A stretch of DNA of 64,000 bases from Candidatus Methylobacter titanis (GTDB lineage Bacteria > Pseudomonadota > Gammaproteobacteria > Methylococcales > Methylomonadaceae). Shown one piece after another: positions 27,727-36,957 of this stretch (position 1 is its first letter; each line of letters starts with the position of its first letter). Location of the stretch: positions 1 to 64,000 of the forward strand of contig JAQSDX010000008.1 of NCBI GenBank assembly GCA_029946125.1, in the 5' to 3' direction. A program made the position numbers and the translations under genes. The notes below the pieces were generated by a model that did not search any database, was not told where the DNA came from, and saw nothing but the letters and a program-made list of their open reading frames with translations.

Positions 27727-30555
27727 CTACTCGTGTTTGCTTGTCGCATCTTGGGTTAATAAGTCAATAAGTTCTTTTCGCGATAAATTGTTAAGTCTGT
27801 TCTCTCTCCAGACGTATTCATCTTTAATAATCAAGCCATTTTCTTGGTAAAAACTTTTCAGGCTAGTCAGCATTTTTATCGGGTCATAGCGATCATTAAC
27901 ATAAAGCTCTTTCATGTCTATGTTTTTACGATAAACCAGATGTTCATGCCAAACCCATGAGCCCGGGCTATTAACAAGGCGCTTGCCGGCTCTTTTCAAT
28001 GCCATTGATACACCGGCATCTTCAAATACATTGGGATAACCTTCATGTAAAAACAGTGCGGGGTTTACAGTGAACAATGTAGCGCCAATCGGACACCAGT
28101 CACATTCCCTAAACTGAGCGCTTTCCAAATCATAAACACTCTTGCCTTTGTCATAGAGATCCAGGAGTACTAATTGATCATCAAGATATTTAATTTCTCC
28201 CCCGCTAAACTGCAAGCTCTCGTCAGGAAAAATCACCTTACAGCAAACTGCGCCAATATTCTGATCGGATGAAGCTCTAACCAATAATTCCTCTAACCAA
28301 CCAGGCTCAGCAAGCTCATCATTATCAAAGATAATAAACCAATCGCCAGAAGCATAGTGCAACGCCTCTCTCCGGCCAGCCGCAGGGCCTAGATTGGTAT
28401 CGTTATAAATGACCTTTACATGATCAAAATGACCTTCAATATGTAATTTAATGAAATCTACCGTCTCTGCAACGGAACCATTATCAAACAAGATAATTTC
28501 ATGAGGAATATTGACGGTTTTTTTCAGGCTGAGTAATGCTTCCAGGGTTTGGTCTTTTTTACCGTATGACAACATGATAAAGGAAACAAAATGTGTAAAC
28601 TTCCCCTTTCTTATGTCCTGGCGCATCCTCGCTTCTGTTTGAATCAGCTGGGTATTGGCAAGCTGTTTGTCATTCATTGATACCGTCGTTTGTTTATTAT
28701 GCAAGCGATGGCAATACAACTTGTCTGGAATGTGGACAAAAGCTTGCGTTGGATAGTGAAAGGCAATGCGCATGAGCATGTCGTAATCTTGTGCGGAATC
28801 AAAACGCGTATCAAATAATCCAACTTTGGCAAATGCATCCCGATGAATTATTTTAAGATGCGTTGCAAACATCCTCTCAAGATTCTCCAAAAAATAATCC
28901 TGCCTTGGCAAATGTTCGAATGAAATCCGGTTAATTTCCACCCCATCCTCATCAATATTAATACGTCCGGTATGTAAATAAACCGTATCACTTTGCCAGG
29001 CATTCAACGCCGCTTCGATGGCGTTATCAGCCAAGTAGTCATCGCAATCCAAAAAGGCGATCAGATCGCCGGTCGACGCAATTAATAACCGGTTTTGCGT
29101 AGCGGATATGCCCGCATTTTTATCCGCATATAATAGGTTGAGTTTTGGTCTGCCGCGATATTGATCGAGGATTTCTCTTACTTCAGGATCTGTTGATGCA
29201 TCATCACAAAGCACCACCTCTAAATTGTCGTACGTTTGTCTTAAAGCGCTATCAATACATTCCCGTAAATGAGTAGCATGATTATAGACCGGAATAATAA
29301 TGCTGACTTTTAGCTGTTTAGGCTCTTTTAATCGTGTTTTATTGTGAACGCGTGGAATAAATAATGCTTTTAAACGATGCTTTACATTGAAAGGAATAAG
29401 CCTGATTAACGGCTGTAAATATTTATTTTGATAAGCCTTAATCAGTGTCAACCAAACAACTTGCCGCCATGTAGCTATTTTGACAGCGTTTGCCGTCATT
29501 ACCCGTCGTAAAGCCCTTAAAGGTTTAGTTAGCCGCCACGACAAAGAATTTACTATTAATTCATTAAGCTGTTTACTCTGCTCCAATTCCCGATTAACAG
29601 CCGATAATTGAAGCGTCAGCTGTTGCTTATCCAGATCCAAACCCAGGCGTAGTGACTCTGTCGTTTCCAAAAGCTTATTAACAACCGATAATTGAAGCGT
29701 CAGCTGTTGCGTATCCTGATCCAAACCCAGGCGTAGTGACTCTGTCGTTTCCAAAAGCTTATTAAGCAACCTTGCGTGCGCAATAATCTCAATAATCTCG
29801 GCGGTTGACCATTTATGCCGCCATTTTTCTATAAGCGTATTTAATGCAGTCATGGCACGCGATTCGTTTGAAAACACACCTTCGCCGGATGAGCCGCTCA
29901 CTATCCTATAATTTGCAGTGACTTGTTCATTCCAGATAAAATTTCCGTGCGCTTGCAACTGCAACCAAAAATCCCAATCTTCAAATAAATCAAAGGCTTC
30001 ATCAAAACGGCAAGCGACAGAACTATCAATGGCGCTTCGACGAAAAAGCAGCGCATGAACAGGGATATAGTTTTCCAGTTTTAGCGTGACTGGGTTATAG
30101 GGCTGATTAAACAGTTTAATTAAATCACCGGTTTTTTGATCGATACATCTGACGCTGGAATAGGCGGCAACACAATCAGCATGCAACGGATTTTCAAGTA
30201 ATTCGAGCAGCTGTTGGATATGTGCCGGTTCCAACCAGTCATCGTCATCCAAAAAAGCGATATAGGTGCCGGTAGCCTTGTCAAGCCCGGCATTAGCCGC
30301 TTTTGATCTGCCCAGGTTTTCAGGAAATTGCAGCGGAATAATAGCGATATCGCCAGTATTAAATGGGCGAACTATTTCGCTAATATCATCGCCACCATCA
30401 TTCACAACAATGATTTCAATTTTAGGGTAAGTTTGTTTGGCAATAGACTGTACCGCTTCCGCTAATAATATTGGGCGGTTTTTAGTGCGAACAATTAAGC
30501 TAACAAGGGGTAATTTTTCGATCTTATCCATGGAGAAATCGTTATTTTTTTGCAT
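27727..30555 (-). CDS. Three-domain GT2 glycosyltransferase with coiled-coil spacer
   Basis: A 942-residue protein with three GT-A domains. Domain 1 (about 15-235) has SLIVRTKNRPILLAEAVQSI and AFLDDDDWLEP. A helical spacer follows (about 265-350), then domain 2 (about 395-610: SIIIPVYNHATHLRECIDSA; LIAFLDCDDYLAD) and domain 3 (about 645-900: IILFDNGSVAETVDF; WFIIFDNDELAEPGW). The spacer contains an exact-length tandem duplication of 28 residues (KLLETTESLRLGLDxDxQQL). Such proteins build repeating O-antigen backbones. Base use is more AT-rich than nearby housekeeping genes. It is cotranscribed with the minus-strand set 30604-37765. Confidence 0.88.
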   Translation of the reverse strand: MQKNNDFSMDKIEKLPLVSLIVRTKNRPILLAEAVQSIAKQTYPKIEIIVVNDGGDDISEIVRPFNTGDIAIIPLQFPENLGRSKAANAGLDKATGTYIAFLDDDDWLEPAHIQQLLELLENPLHADCVAAYSSVRCIDQKTGDLIKLFNQPYNPVTLKLENYIPVHALLFRRSAIDSSVACRFDEAFDLFEDWDFWLQLQAHGNFIWNEQVTANYRIVSGSSGEGVFSNESRAMTALNTLIEKWRHKWSTAEIIEIIAHARLLNKLLETTESLRLGLDQDTQQLTLQLSVVNKLLETTESLRLGLDLDKQQLTLQLSAVNRELEQSKQLNELIVNSLSWRLTKPLRALRRVMTANAVKIATWRQVVWLTLIKAYQNKYLQPLIRLIPFNVKHRLKALFIPRVHNKTRLKEPKQLKVSIIIPVYNHATHLRECIDSALRQTYDNLEVVLCDDASTDPEVREILDQYRGRPKLNLLYADKNAGISATQNRLLIASTGDLIAFLDCDDYLADNAIEAALNAWQSDTVYLHTGRINIDEDGVEINRISFEHLPRQDYFLENLERMFATHLKIIHRDAFAKVGLFDTRFDSAQDYDMLMRIAFHYPTQAFVHIPDKLYCHRLHNKQTTVSMNDKQLANTQLIQTEARMRQDIRKGKFTHFVSFIMLSYGKKDQTLEALLSLKKTVNIPHEIILFDNGSVAETVDFIKLHIEGHFDHVKVIYNDTNLGPAAGRREALHYASGDWFIIFDNDELAEPGWLEELLVRASSDQNIGAVCCKVIFPDESLQFSGGEIKYLDDQLVLLDLYDKGKSVYDLESAQFRECDWCPIGATLFTVNPALFLHEGYPNVFEDAGVSMALKRAGKRLVNSPGSWVWHEHLVYRKNIDMKELYVNDRYDPIKMLTSLKSFYQENGLIIKDEYVWRENRLNNLSRKELIDLLTQDATSKHE
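29601..29768 (-). repeat. 84-bp tandem duplication in the glycosyltransferase spacer
   Basis: Two 84-bp units (from 29601 and from 29685) share nearly every base; each codes for 28 residues of the coiled-coil spacer. The period is a multiple of three, so the reading frame is kept and the helix simply lengthens. Confidence 0.85.
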
Positions 30556-30603
30556 ATTTGTAGATTAGTAGAATGAATTGAATAAAACGCTGGATCGCAA
30601 AAA

Positions 30604-31395
30604 TCATTGTTTCAGCCGTTTTTCAAGGTAAACTCGCAAAGAGAGCATTCTTTCCGGCATGCCGCTCCAACTTCCATTATTTTCGGCCTCGACAAAGGCC
30701 TCGGCAAATTTGGGGTGCCCGTTTCCGGACAGATAAAGCCCTCGATAGGCGGCCAGTCCCATGATGGCGGAAAGATAATCGCAATGTTCGAGTGGCAGCT
30801 GATAATGGCTGATAGCTTGCCGTTTAAGGTCGATAACGCTGCTGATATCAACCACGTGGGTGGCAGGAACCGGGCTCCATATCTCGTAGAAAAACAGCCG
30901 TTCAGCGGTTTTGTAACGTTGCCAGAGGCTGAAAAGCGTTTGCCCTATGGCAACATGATCGCGGTGATAGTCGAGTACCGACGGCAAAAATAGCCAGTCA
31001 GCTTGAAATTGTTGCATGATCTCAAGCGCTTGTCGTTCAAACTTGGGATGATTGCGAAAACTGCCATCCGGCTCATCCAGAAACAGCCAGTCCTGCACGC
31101 CTAAGGTAGTCAAGGCGGCTTTGGCTTCTTGTTGGCGAATGGCTATCGAACCTTCCGGCAAACTGCCGGCCCCGCCACCATCGGTGACAAAAACCACTTT
31201 TATGGTGCAGCCATTGTCTCGAAGTAGTGCCAGGGTACCGCCGCAGCCCAGGGTTTCATCATCAGGGTGGGGCGAAAAAACCAGCACCTTGCCACCCTTG
31301 ACCAGTGTTAAGGGCTTGGGCAAAGGACAGGGCTGCAACTTAGCTATTTTGCTTTGCCACCTGGCACGGATAAATTTATTGATAAATTTTTTCAT
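30604..31395 (-). CDS. PIG-L family N-acetylglucosaminyl deacetylase-like protein
   Basis: A predicted 263-residue metal-dependent deacetylase of the PIG-L/LmbE family. The zinc motif is VFSPHPDDETLGCGG, with the second His in PSVLDYHRDHVAIG. ATG 31395 (MKKFINKFIRARWQSKI) is preferred; a longer frame from 31458 would run 80 bases into the upstream GT4 gene. The overlap with the GT4 stop is 20 bases. Its likely role is removing an acetyl group from an amino sugar of the surface glycan; substrate unknown. Confidence 0.87.
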   Translation of the reverse strand: MKKFINKFIRARWQSKIAKLQPCPLPKPLTLVKGGKVLVFSPHPDDETLGCGGTLALLRDNGCTIKVVFVTDGGGAGSLPEGSIAIRQQEAKAALTTLGVQDWLFLDEPDGSFRNHPKFERQALEIMQQFQADWLFLPSVLDYHRDHVAIGQTLFSLWQRYKTAERLFFYEIWSPVPATHVVDISSVIDLKRQAISHYQLPLEHCDYLSAIMGLAAYRGLYLSGNGHPKFAEAFVEAENNGSWSGMPERMLSLRVYLEKRLKQ

Positions 31396-32542
31396 AGTGA
31401 TCGGCGATGGTTTTGATGTCAGGCCACGATTGGGCTCTTTGCAGACCGCGTTCTGCAATCGCTAGTCTGGCGTCGTTGTCGGTCATTAAGTGCTGGAGAG
31501 CGCTAGTAATGGCTTCAAGATTGGCGGCCACCAGTACGCCGCCGGTATCGACAATTTCCGGTACGGCACCGACCGCAGTACAGAGTGCCGCAACACCGGC
31601 GGTCATGGCTTCCAAATTAGCCAGACCGAACGACTCTGATGCCGAGGTGCTGACGTATAAATCCGCCGCACTTAAATACAAGCCGACGTTATCGGTGCTT
31701 GCAAATTGTATGGGGCGCTTTAGTTTCAGTCGTTTGCCAAGATCTTGCAGCGACTCATATTCGCCCTCGCCCAAAATAACCAACTGAACAGGCTTGGCGT
31801 TGGCGGCTTTTGCGCAGGCCTCAACCAGTAGCGGAAACTGTTTAACGGGGGCAATTCGACCCACACTCAGTAGGTAGAAATGTTCATCGGTCCAGCTAAG
31901 TTGTTGGCGAGCCTCTTGTTTTTGATAGCAATTGATGTCGGGCCTGGCATGGTAAATAACATGCCAGGTGTCGGCTATCGATGGGCAACCGAGATCCTTA
32001 GCCAGTTGCAAAGCAGCGCTATGGCTCGGCGTTACAACCCAGGCCGCCTGACTTAAGGTATGAGCCTCCCAGCGAGTCAATAAGGACAAAATACGCGGCC
32101 CCATGCGCACGCCATCAGCATAGATAGCTTGGCTGTAGCTGCCGAATCCGTGTTCGGTTATTCCCCAGCGGACTTGAGCGGACAGTGAAAGTAACGAAAA
32201 AAAGCGATAGCCCGCAGCTATGATGGGGTCATGACAATGAACATGCGTGAAATGATTTTTCGAACAAACTTTAGCAGCCAGTCTGCCCATGTTAAAACGC
32301 TCTAACACCACTGAGAACAGCGTGGCAAAATCGGTTTGGCCGTTTAGCCTGTCCAATAGCCGATGCGATAGTTGTTGTAGTTTGCCTTGCCATAACAATG
32401 CCCGTACGCCCAAATCGGCTTGGCAAATAACGTCTGCGTCAATGCCCCTGCGCTTAAATTCGGCAATTAACGGAGTTAGGCTTCGCCCCAGTCCGTAGCG
32501 TTTATCCGCCTGTGTCTCGCGGGTGACCATCAAAATTTTCAT
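31376..32542 (-). CDS. GT4-family glycosyltransferase
   Basis: A 388-residue GT-B glycosyltransferase. The N-terminal half starts MKILMVTRETQADKRYGLGRSL with the acceptor domain; the C-terminal half has YLLSVGRIAPVKQFPLLVEA, LVILGEGEYESL and the donor-site STSASESFGLANLEAMTAGV (E-x7-E). The closest general class is GT4. Acceptor and sugar cannot be told. Its ATG overlaps the acyltransferase stop by four bases. Confidence 0.9.
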   Translation of the reverse strand: MKILMVTRETQADKRYGLGRSLTPLIAEFKRRGIDADVICQADLGVRALLWQGKLQQLSHRLLDRLNGQTDFATLFSVVLERFNMGRLAAKVCSKNHFTHVHCHDPIIAAGYRFFSLLSLSAQVRWGITEHGFGSYSQAIYADGVRMGPRILSLLTRWEAHTLSQAAWVVTPSHSAALQLAKDLGCPSIADTWHVIYHARPDINCYQKQEARQQLSWTDEHFYLLSVGRIAPVKQFPLLVEACAKAANAKPVQLVILGEGEYESLQDLGKRLKLKRPIQFASTDNVGLYLSAADLYVSTSASESFGLANLEAMTAGVAALCTAVGAVPEIVDTGGVLVAANLEAITSALQHLMTDNDARLAIAERGLQRAQSWPDIKTIADHYEKIYQ

Positions 32543-33696
32543 TCAATCTTTTGGATTACTGAGGTTTGAGCAGGATTAAGCAGGTCTTGATTTATAAGTT
32601 GCGTCTTACGCCAAAACGAAGCTTTGCAGGGAAGTTCTACCCATTTATACGACAACGAGGCGATGGGGAGGGTTAATAAACTGGTGATACTAAATAGTAC
32701 CCACTGAAATAGTACTGGGTGGGCTAATAGAGTTTCTGAATCCATCAAGCGGAACATTTCAGTCGTCACAATATATAGCACAGGAAAATGCCACAGGTAA
32801 AAGCTGTATGACACTTTACCAAGGAAACGTACTTCCCTACGATCTAACCCAGGAATTCTTAGCCGGTTTGGAAAAGCGTTAAGCGCAGCAAGCATTATTA
32901 GGGCAAAGGCAGACTCTAAAATCCAACCCCAGGGCGTCGTTTCCGGCAGAATCAGATGACCCGTGCAGCAACCCAAGCCGCTAATAATCGCGATTTTACC
33001 GGTCATGTTTGGGGGCAATCGCAGATAAAGCCACCGACTAACATCGGTCACATACAGGCCAGCCAAGAACATGTACAAAAACCCTGTGCGGGCATTAACA
33101 TAAAGTGGCGTTGTAACGAAATAGAGCAGCCATGCGCCAAGGAGAAAAAGTGAGGCGACAGGGTAGCGGGATTTGATGGCATATAAAAATGGAAAGGCCA
33201 TGGCTCCTAAAATCTCGACTTGTAGCGTCCATGTTACTGGATTTATATAGTTTTCAATGAGCAGGATGTTTTTGTAAAATAGTGTCCAATTTACGCCATA
33301 TTGCCAATATTCATAATAGGCACTACTGGCTGCCGGGAATTTAGCCGGTGTATTATAAACCCAAGCCAATAATGCGGCGCAGACGCCTAAACATACCAGC
33401 ATCGCAGGATAAATTCTAAGCACCCGCCGCAACATAAATATGGGCCAATAACGGAGGGGGTGAATGTTGATGGCCACCATTGATAAGCCAAGCACATGTC
33501 CGCTAAGAACGAAAAAAATGGTGACACCTGTACCCCCATTGCCCAGCACGGTAGACGCTTGCTTAAGCCAGTGATCGACAGGCGTTGTCAAGAGCACTGC
33601 CCCCATCGAATGAAAAAGGGCAACCATAAGCGCTGCTAGGCCTCGGATAGCCTCCAATCTGGGTGAAAATTGATTAGTTAATATTATTTGATTCAT
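32539..33696 (-). CDS. Acyltransferase 3 family membrane protein
   Basis: A 385-residue membrane O-acyltransferase (OafA/NodX type) with about ten helices. It begins SPRLEAIRGLAALMVALFHS, where the RGxAxxxVxxxH motif holds the catalytic His. FFVLSGHVLGLSM and RVLRIYPAMLVCLG are the other family blocks. It probably O-acetylates the polysaccharide made by this locus. Lower G+C than the neighbours at 33.8-37.7 kb. Confidence 0.9.
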   Translation of the reverse strand: MNQIILTNQFSPRLEAIRGLAALMVALFHSMGAVLLTTPVDHWLKQASTVLGNGGTGVTIFFVLSGHVLGLSMVAINIHPLRYWPIFMLRRVLRIYPAMLVCLGVCAALLAWVYNTPAKFPAASSAYYEYWQYGVNWTLFYKNILLIENYINPVTWTLQVEILGAMAFPFLYAIKSRYPVASLFLLGAWLLYFVTTPLYVNARTGFLYMFLAGLYVTDVSRWLYLRLPPNMTGKIAIISGLGCCTGHLILPETTPWGWILESAFALIMLAALNAFPNRLRIPGLDRREVRFLGKVSYSFYLWHFPVLYIVTTEMFRLMDSETLLAHPVLFQWVLFSITSLLTLPIASLSYKWVELPCKASFWRKTQLINQDLLNPAQTSVIQKIE

Positions 33697-33797
33697 GTCT
33701 ATGGATAATTCTCAGACTTTCCGATTCCTGCTCTGTTAAGCGCATTCCTGTGTTCGTAACCCCAACGGGAACCTAAGGGTAGGCGGATACCGTTTAG

Positions 33798-35522
33798 TTA
33801 GCGAAAGTCGGTATCTCCACCCATCAGCCACCAGCGGCCCAGCAACGCACTCGCAGGGAGTCCTGGCGTCCAATGATTATGCGGAATAATGATGTCGGTC
33901 GGGGTGATCTCACCTGTCTCTCCGGCCAGTAGATTGGCGTGTTGAGTCGTTATCCAAGCATAAGCCTGCGGCTTGCCCAGGTTCCAGGTCAGACGACGCA
34001 AGCAATGTATCAGTGTAGCCACACGTTGTGGGGGGGCGATGATGTCCAGCAGTTCTACTGCGTCGTCCAGAATGCGGGTCACGACGATACCAATCGGCGA
34101 TCCTGTTAGTCGAGACGATACCAGATAAAGCTGGTAATCCACGGTGGGATGATCCAGATAACGCTGTTGCAGATAGGCCCAGTCACGTACGCCGACAACT
34201 TGATCCTGCAAGGCATCGGCCATTTCAAGCCATAACCGGTCGACTGTCGCGCCTGGGTTCTGGCTTAGGGGGCGCAGGCGAACGCTGTAGCTTGGCCGGG
34301 TTTGGAGGGCAGGCCAGGACACGCGCATCAATTCGCCGACCCTCTCGTAAAGGCCCAGTCGTGCAGCAAGACGGAATACTCTTGCCGATGGAAAGCCAAA
34401 GGCTATTGGAAAAGCTTTATCTTCGCCAACGAAGCGTTCGAGAAAACTCGCTGCTGCGTGGAAGAAAGCGCCTTTGCGCGTTAGGGTTCCGCGTTCATCG
34501 GGGTGAACCATCACGTCGCCGATTTGCACCGCGGTTGCCGGGAAACCGAACAGATGAATAGCGCGTGGCATCGCGCCATAAAAAGCGATTGCACGACCAT
34601 CACGACGCACCAATGTGCCCAGCATGTCCAGACCCCGGTATTTCCAGCGCCAGAGTTCGGGCTGGACCTGATACCCGAAAGACGCTTGAAATAAGTTTAG
34701 CAGTTCGGCTTCATCATTCGATTTGGCTAGATCAATACTCCAGTCGGCTGATATGAAGGCTTTTTTTTTAAGCTGTAAAAAACAGTAGCCGTAACGTCCG
34801 TCTTGATATTTGGCGAGATATAGTTTGGCGCTATCGATCAATCCATCGATGTCTTCGGCTGACAAACTCAGTTCATCAATCACGTTTTCGCGGTAGCGGA
34901 TAACGGCGTCTAATAGGTAACTATTGGTCGGCAGCGCCTGACTGCTGAGATCAAGTTGCTCGATAAGCTCAAAACCCGATGCCTGCCCCTGGGAAATATA
35001 ATTATCTAATAGAGGCAGACCCGGATCTGAAGGTGAGCCTTTGCGCAACGATATTTCATCCATGATAATGATTTGGCCGTCATCCGTTAATAATTCCAAG
35101 GCCTTGTTGAAAATAGCGGTTGTATCAATGTATTGAGCGCTTTCCTGGAACAGAATCAGATCGAATTTTTGCGCTGCGGAAAGGTCTTCCAGGCGCGAGT
35201 GAACCGCAGGCAGTTCATCTCCGTAGCTGTTTTTGGCGTAATTGATTTGGTTTTTATCCGGGGTAATCCCGATCACGTCATAACCGGCCTTAACCAGCTT
35301 GGCAAGCGTCGTGCCTAGACCGATACCGACTTCAAGAATTCTGCAAGGATTCGGCGGCAAATGCGCAAACAGCAGATCGGTTGCGCGCTGTTGTGCCTTT
35401 AATACATCGGCGTCGTCTGCGCTGAAAAGTCCGTAATGCAGGTATTCGAAACTGCCGTAATCTTTAAGTAAAACATGGGAGTAAACATTCAAGGGGAAGG
35501 TAAAGTCTTTATAAGGCAGCAT
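33798..35522 (-). CDS. Fusion: class I SAM methyltransferase plus GNAT acetyltransferase
   Basis: A 574-residue two-domain enzyme. The first part (about 1-240) is a class I methyltransferase: CRILEVGIGLGTTLAKLVKAG (motif I, about 61-80), GITPDKNQINYAK, then LILFQESAQYIDTTAIF and GQIIIMDEISLRKG. The second part (about 255-574) looks like an Eis-like GNAT: LLNLFQASFGYQVQPELWRWKY, GDVMVHPDERGTLTRKG (acetyl-CoA loop) and AFGFPSARVFRLAARLGLY. No stop or shift separates them. It lies in the O-antigen export operon, so modification of a sugar is likely (inference). The gap to the next upstream unit contains a glycosyltransferase remnant. Confidence 0.82.
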   Translation of the reverse strand: MLPYKDFTFPLNVYSHVLLKDYGSFEYLHYGLFSADDADVLKAQQRATDLLFAHLPPNPCRILEVGIGLGTTLAKLVKAGYDVIGITPDKNQINYAKNSYGDELPAVHSRLEDLSAAQKFDLILFQESAQYIDTTAIFNKALELLTDDGQIIIMDEISLRKGSPSDPGLPLLDNYISQGQASGFELIEQLDLSSQALPTNSYLLDAVIRYRENVIDELSLSAEDIDGLIDSAKLYLAKYQDGRYGYCFLQLKKKAFISADWSIDLAKSNDEAELLNLFQASFGYQVQPELWRWKYRGLDMLGTLVRRDGRAIAFYGAMPRAIHLFGFPATAVQIGDVMVHPDERGTLTRKGAFFHAAASFLERFVGEDKAFPIAFGFPSARVFRLAARLGLYERVGELMRVSWPALQTRPSYSVRLRPLSQNPGATVDRLWLEMADALQDQVVGVRDWAYLQQRYLDHPTVDYQLYLVSSRLTGSPIGIVVTRILDDAVELLDIIAPPQRVATLIHCLRRLTWNLGKPQAYAWITTQHANLLAGETGEITPTDIIIPHNHWTPGLPASALLGRWWLMGGDTDFR

Positions 35523-35586
35523 GATTCATATTCTCCGGTTTATATTTCCAGGCTATTTTTGGGCTGATATTTCGAAGGTATCTACT

Positions 35587-35724
35587 TTAATTCTCGGCTT
35601 CGGTCTGATCATTGCTGTTATTAACGACAATAACCTGAGACGAGGGATCGTTGGCCAGTACACTACGTAAGGCATGAGCAGTCAGTGTGTGGCAAAGGTA
35701 GTTAACGATCAGGACGGAAATCAT
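35587..35724 (-). pseudogene. Truncated GT2 glycosyltransferase remnant (45 codons)
   Basis: The minus strand starts MISVLIVNYLCHTLTAHALR and continues with VIVVNNSNDQTEAEN then TAA. This is the N-terminal nucleotide-binding motif of a GT2 enzyme (SVLIVNYN..., VIVVDNxSxD), cut after 45 residues. It begins seven bases beyond the wzt stop, so it was probably the next gene of the operon. Too short to be active. Confidence 0.7.
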
Positions 35725-35730
35725 GGGGAT

Positions 35731-36957
35731 TCAGTCAATGGCTCGCGTATGCCAGTGATGTACTAAATTCACCAAGCCGGGTTCCGGTAGAGGGTCTTCG
35801 ATCTGCAGCGTGGCTGCGATTTGTACGCTGTCGTAAATATGCACGGCATCCTCGTTGCCCAGATAAACGGCTACATGATATTCCCCTTTGCGCAGCGGTA
35901 AAGCAGGGAAGTCGATAGTCACTTCGCCTCTGCCGTGTTCGTCCCGTTCGATCAGTACGTTTTCTGAGCGGCTCACTACGCAGGCTACCGTCATCAGCGT
36001 GCCGTAACTGATGGTTACGCCGACAGTCGGTGCGGGCAGTTGAGGATCGGATTCAAATTGCAAGCGGATGGATAGATCGTTTTCGTCAGGACGCCCCCGT
36101 AGCACAGATCCAATCTCACCATCCAGGCTGACTTCGACATGGCAGAGCCGGGCGTAGCCCTTAGGTGCGGTAATGGCTGATGGACTTGTCGTTAACGGCG
36201 CGGCAGACTCGGTTTCTGCCCCGCCGAGTAGCGAGATGCTGTAGCCCTGCACGGTCTCTTGCGGATTGCCAAATAGCTTGATATCGCCATGATCCAACCA
36301 CAACACCCGGTCACAGAAGGCTTCCACCTGATACAGGGAATGTGAACAGAACAGAATGGTCTTGCCCGCTTTTTTCATGTCGCGGATGCGGTCGAAGGAT
36401 TTGCGGGCAAACTCGCCATCGCCTACCGACAAGGCTTCGTCAATGACCAGAATATCCGGATCGACATTAATCGCTACCGAAAACGCCAGACGCACGTACA
36501 TGCCGCTGGAGTAGGTTTTGACCGGCTGGTCGATGAAATCGCGGATGCCGGAAAAATCGACGATATCTTCATAGCGCGCCTCAATCTCCTTTGAACTCAG
36601 CCCCATAATCGCGGCACTCATGAATACATTCTCGCGGCCACTGAATTCAGGGTTAAAGCCGGCGCCCAGCTCCAGTAATGCGGCCACGCGGCCTTTAACC
36701 GCAACCTCGCCAGAGGTCGGCGTCAAGGTACCGCAGACCAATTGCAATAGCGTCGACTTTCCCGAACCGTTGCGGCCGATAATGCCCAGTACCTCGCCGG
36801 GCATCACCTCAAAACTGACGTCCCGCAATGCCCAAAATTCACGAAAATACTGCCGCCTGCCGCGCCATAAAAACTGCTTTAAACGGTCATGGGGTTGGTT
36901 GTAAAGCTGATAACACTTGCCCAAATTTTTGACGCTGATAGCGGCTTTAAAGGACAT
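35731..36957 (-). CDS. wzt: Polysaccharide ABC exporter ATPase with C-terminal glycan-binding domain
   Basis: A 408-residue Wzt. The ATPase half (about 1-225) has Walker A GRNGSGKST, TYSSGMYVRLAFSVAINVDP (signature) and Walker B DILVIDEALSVGD. The C-terminal half (about 265-405) resembles Wzt_C, the beta-sandwich that binds the capped end of the O-antigen before export (LSIRLQFESDPQLPAPTVGV; LPLRKGEYHVAVYLG). ATG 36957 (MSFKAAISVKNLGKCYQLY) overlaps the wzm stop by 11 bases; the longer frame is not needed. The extra domain implies that glycan length is set by a terminal modification. Confidence 0.93.
   Translation of the reverse strand: MSFKAAISVKNLGKCYQLYNQPHDRLKQFLWRGRRQYFREFWALRDVSFEVMPGEVLGIIGRNGSGKSTLLQLVCGTLTPTSGEVAVKGRVAALLELGAGFNPEFSGRENVFMSAAIMGLSSKEIEARYEDIVDFSGIRDFIDQPVKTYSSGMYVRLAFSVAINVDPDILVIDEALSVGDGEFARKSFDRIRDMKKAGKTILFCSHSLYQVEAFCDRVLWLDHGDIKLFGNPQETVQGYSISLLGGAETESAAPLTTSPSAITAPKGYARLCHVEVSLDGEIGSVLRGRPDENDLSIRLQFESDPQLPAPTVGVTISYGTLMTVACVVSRSENVLIERDEHGRGEVTIDFPALPLRKGEYHVAVYLGNEDAVHIYDSVQIAATLQIEDPLPEPGLVNLVHHWHTRAID

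Noticed and set aside
33697-33797. Possible small gene between the acyltransferase and the methyltransferase fusion
   Set aside because: Short frames only, with no recognised motif and no clear start.
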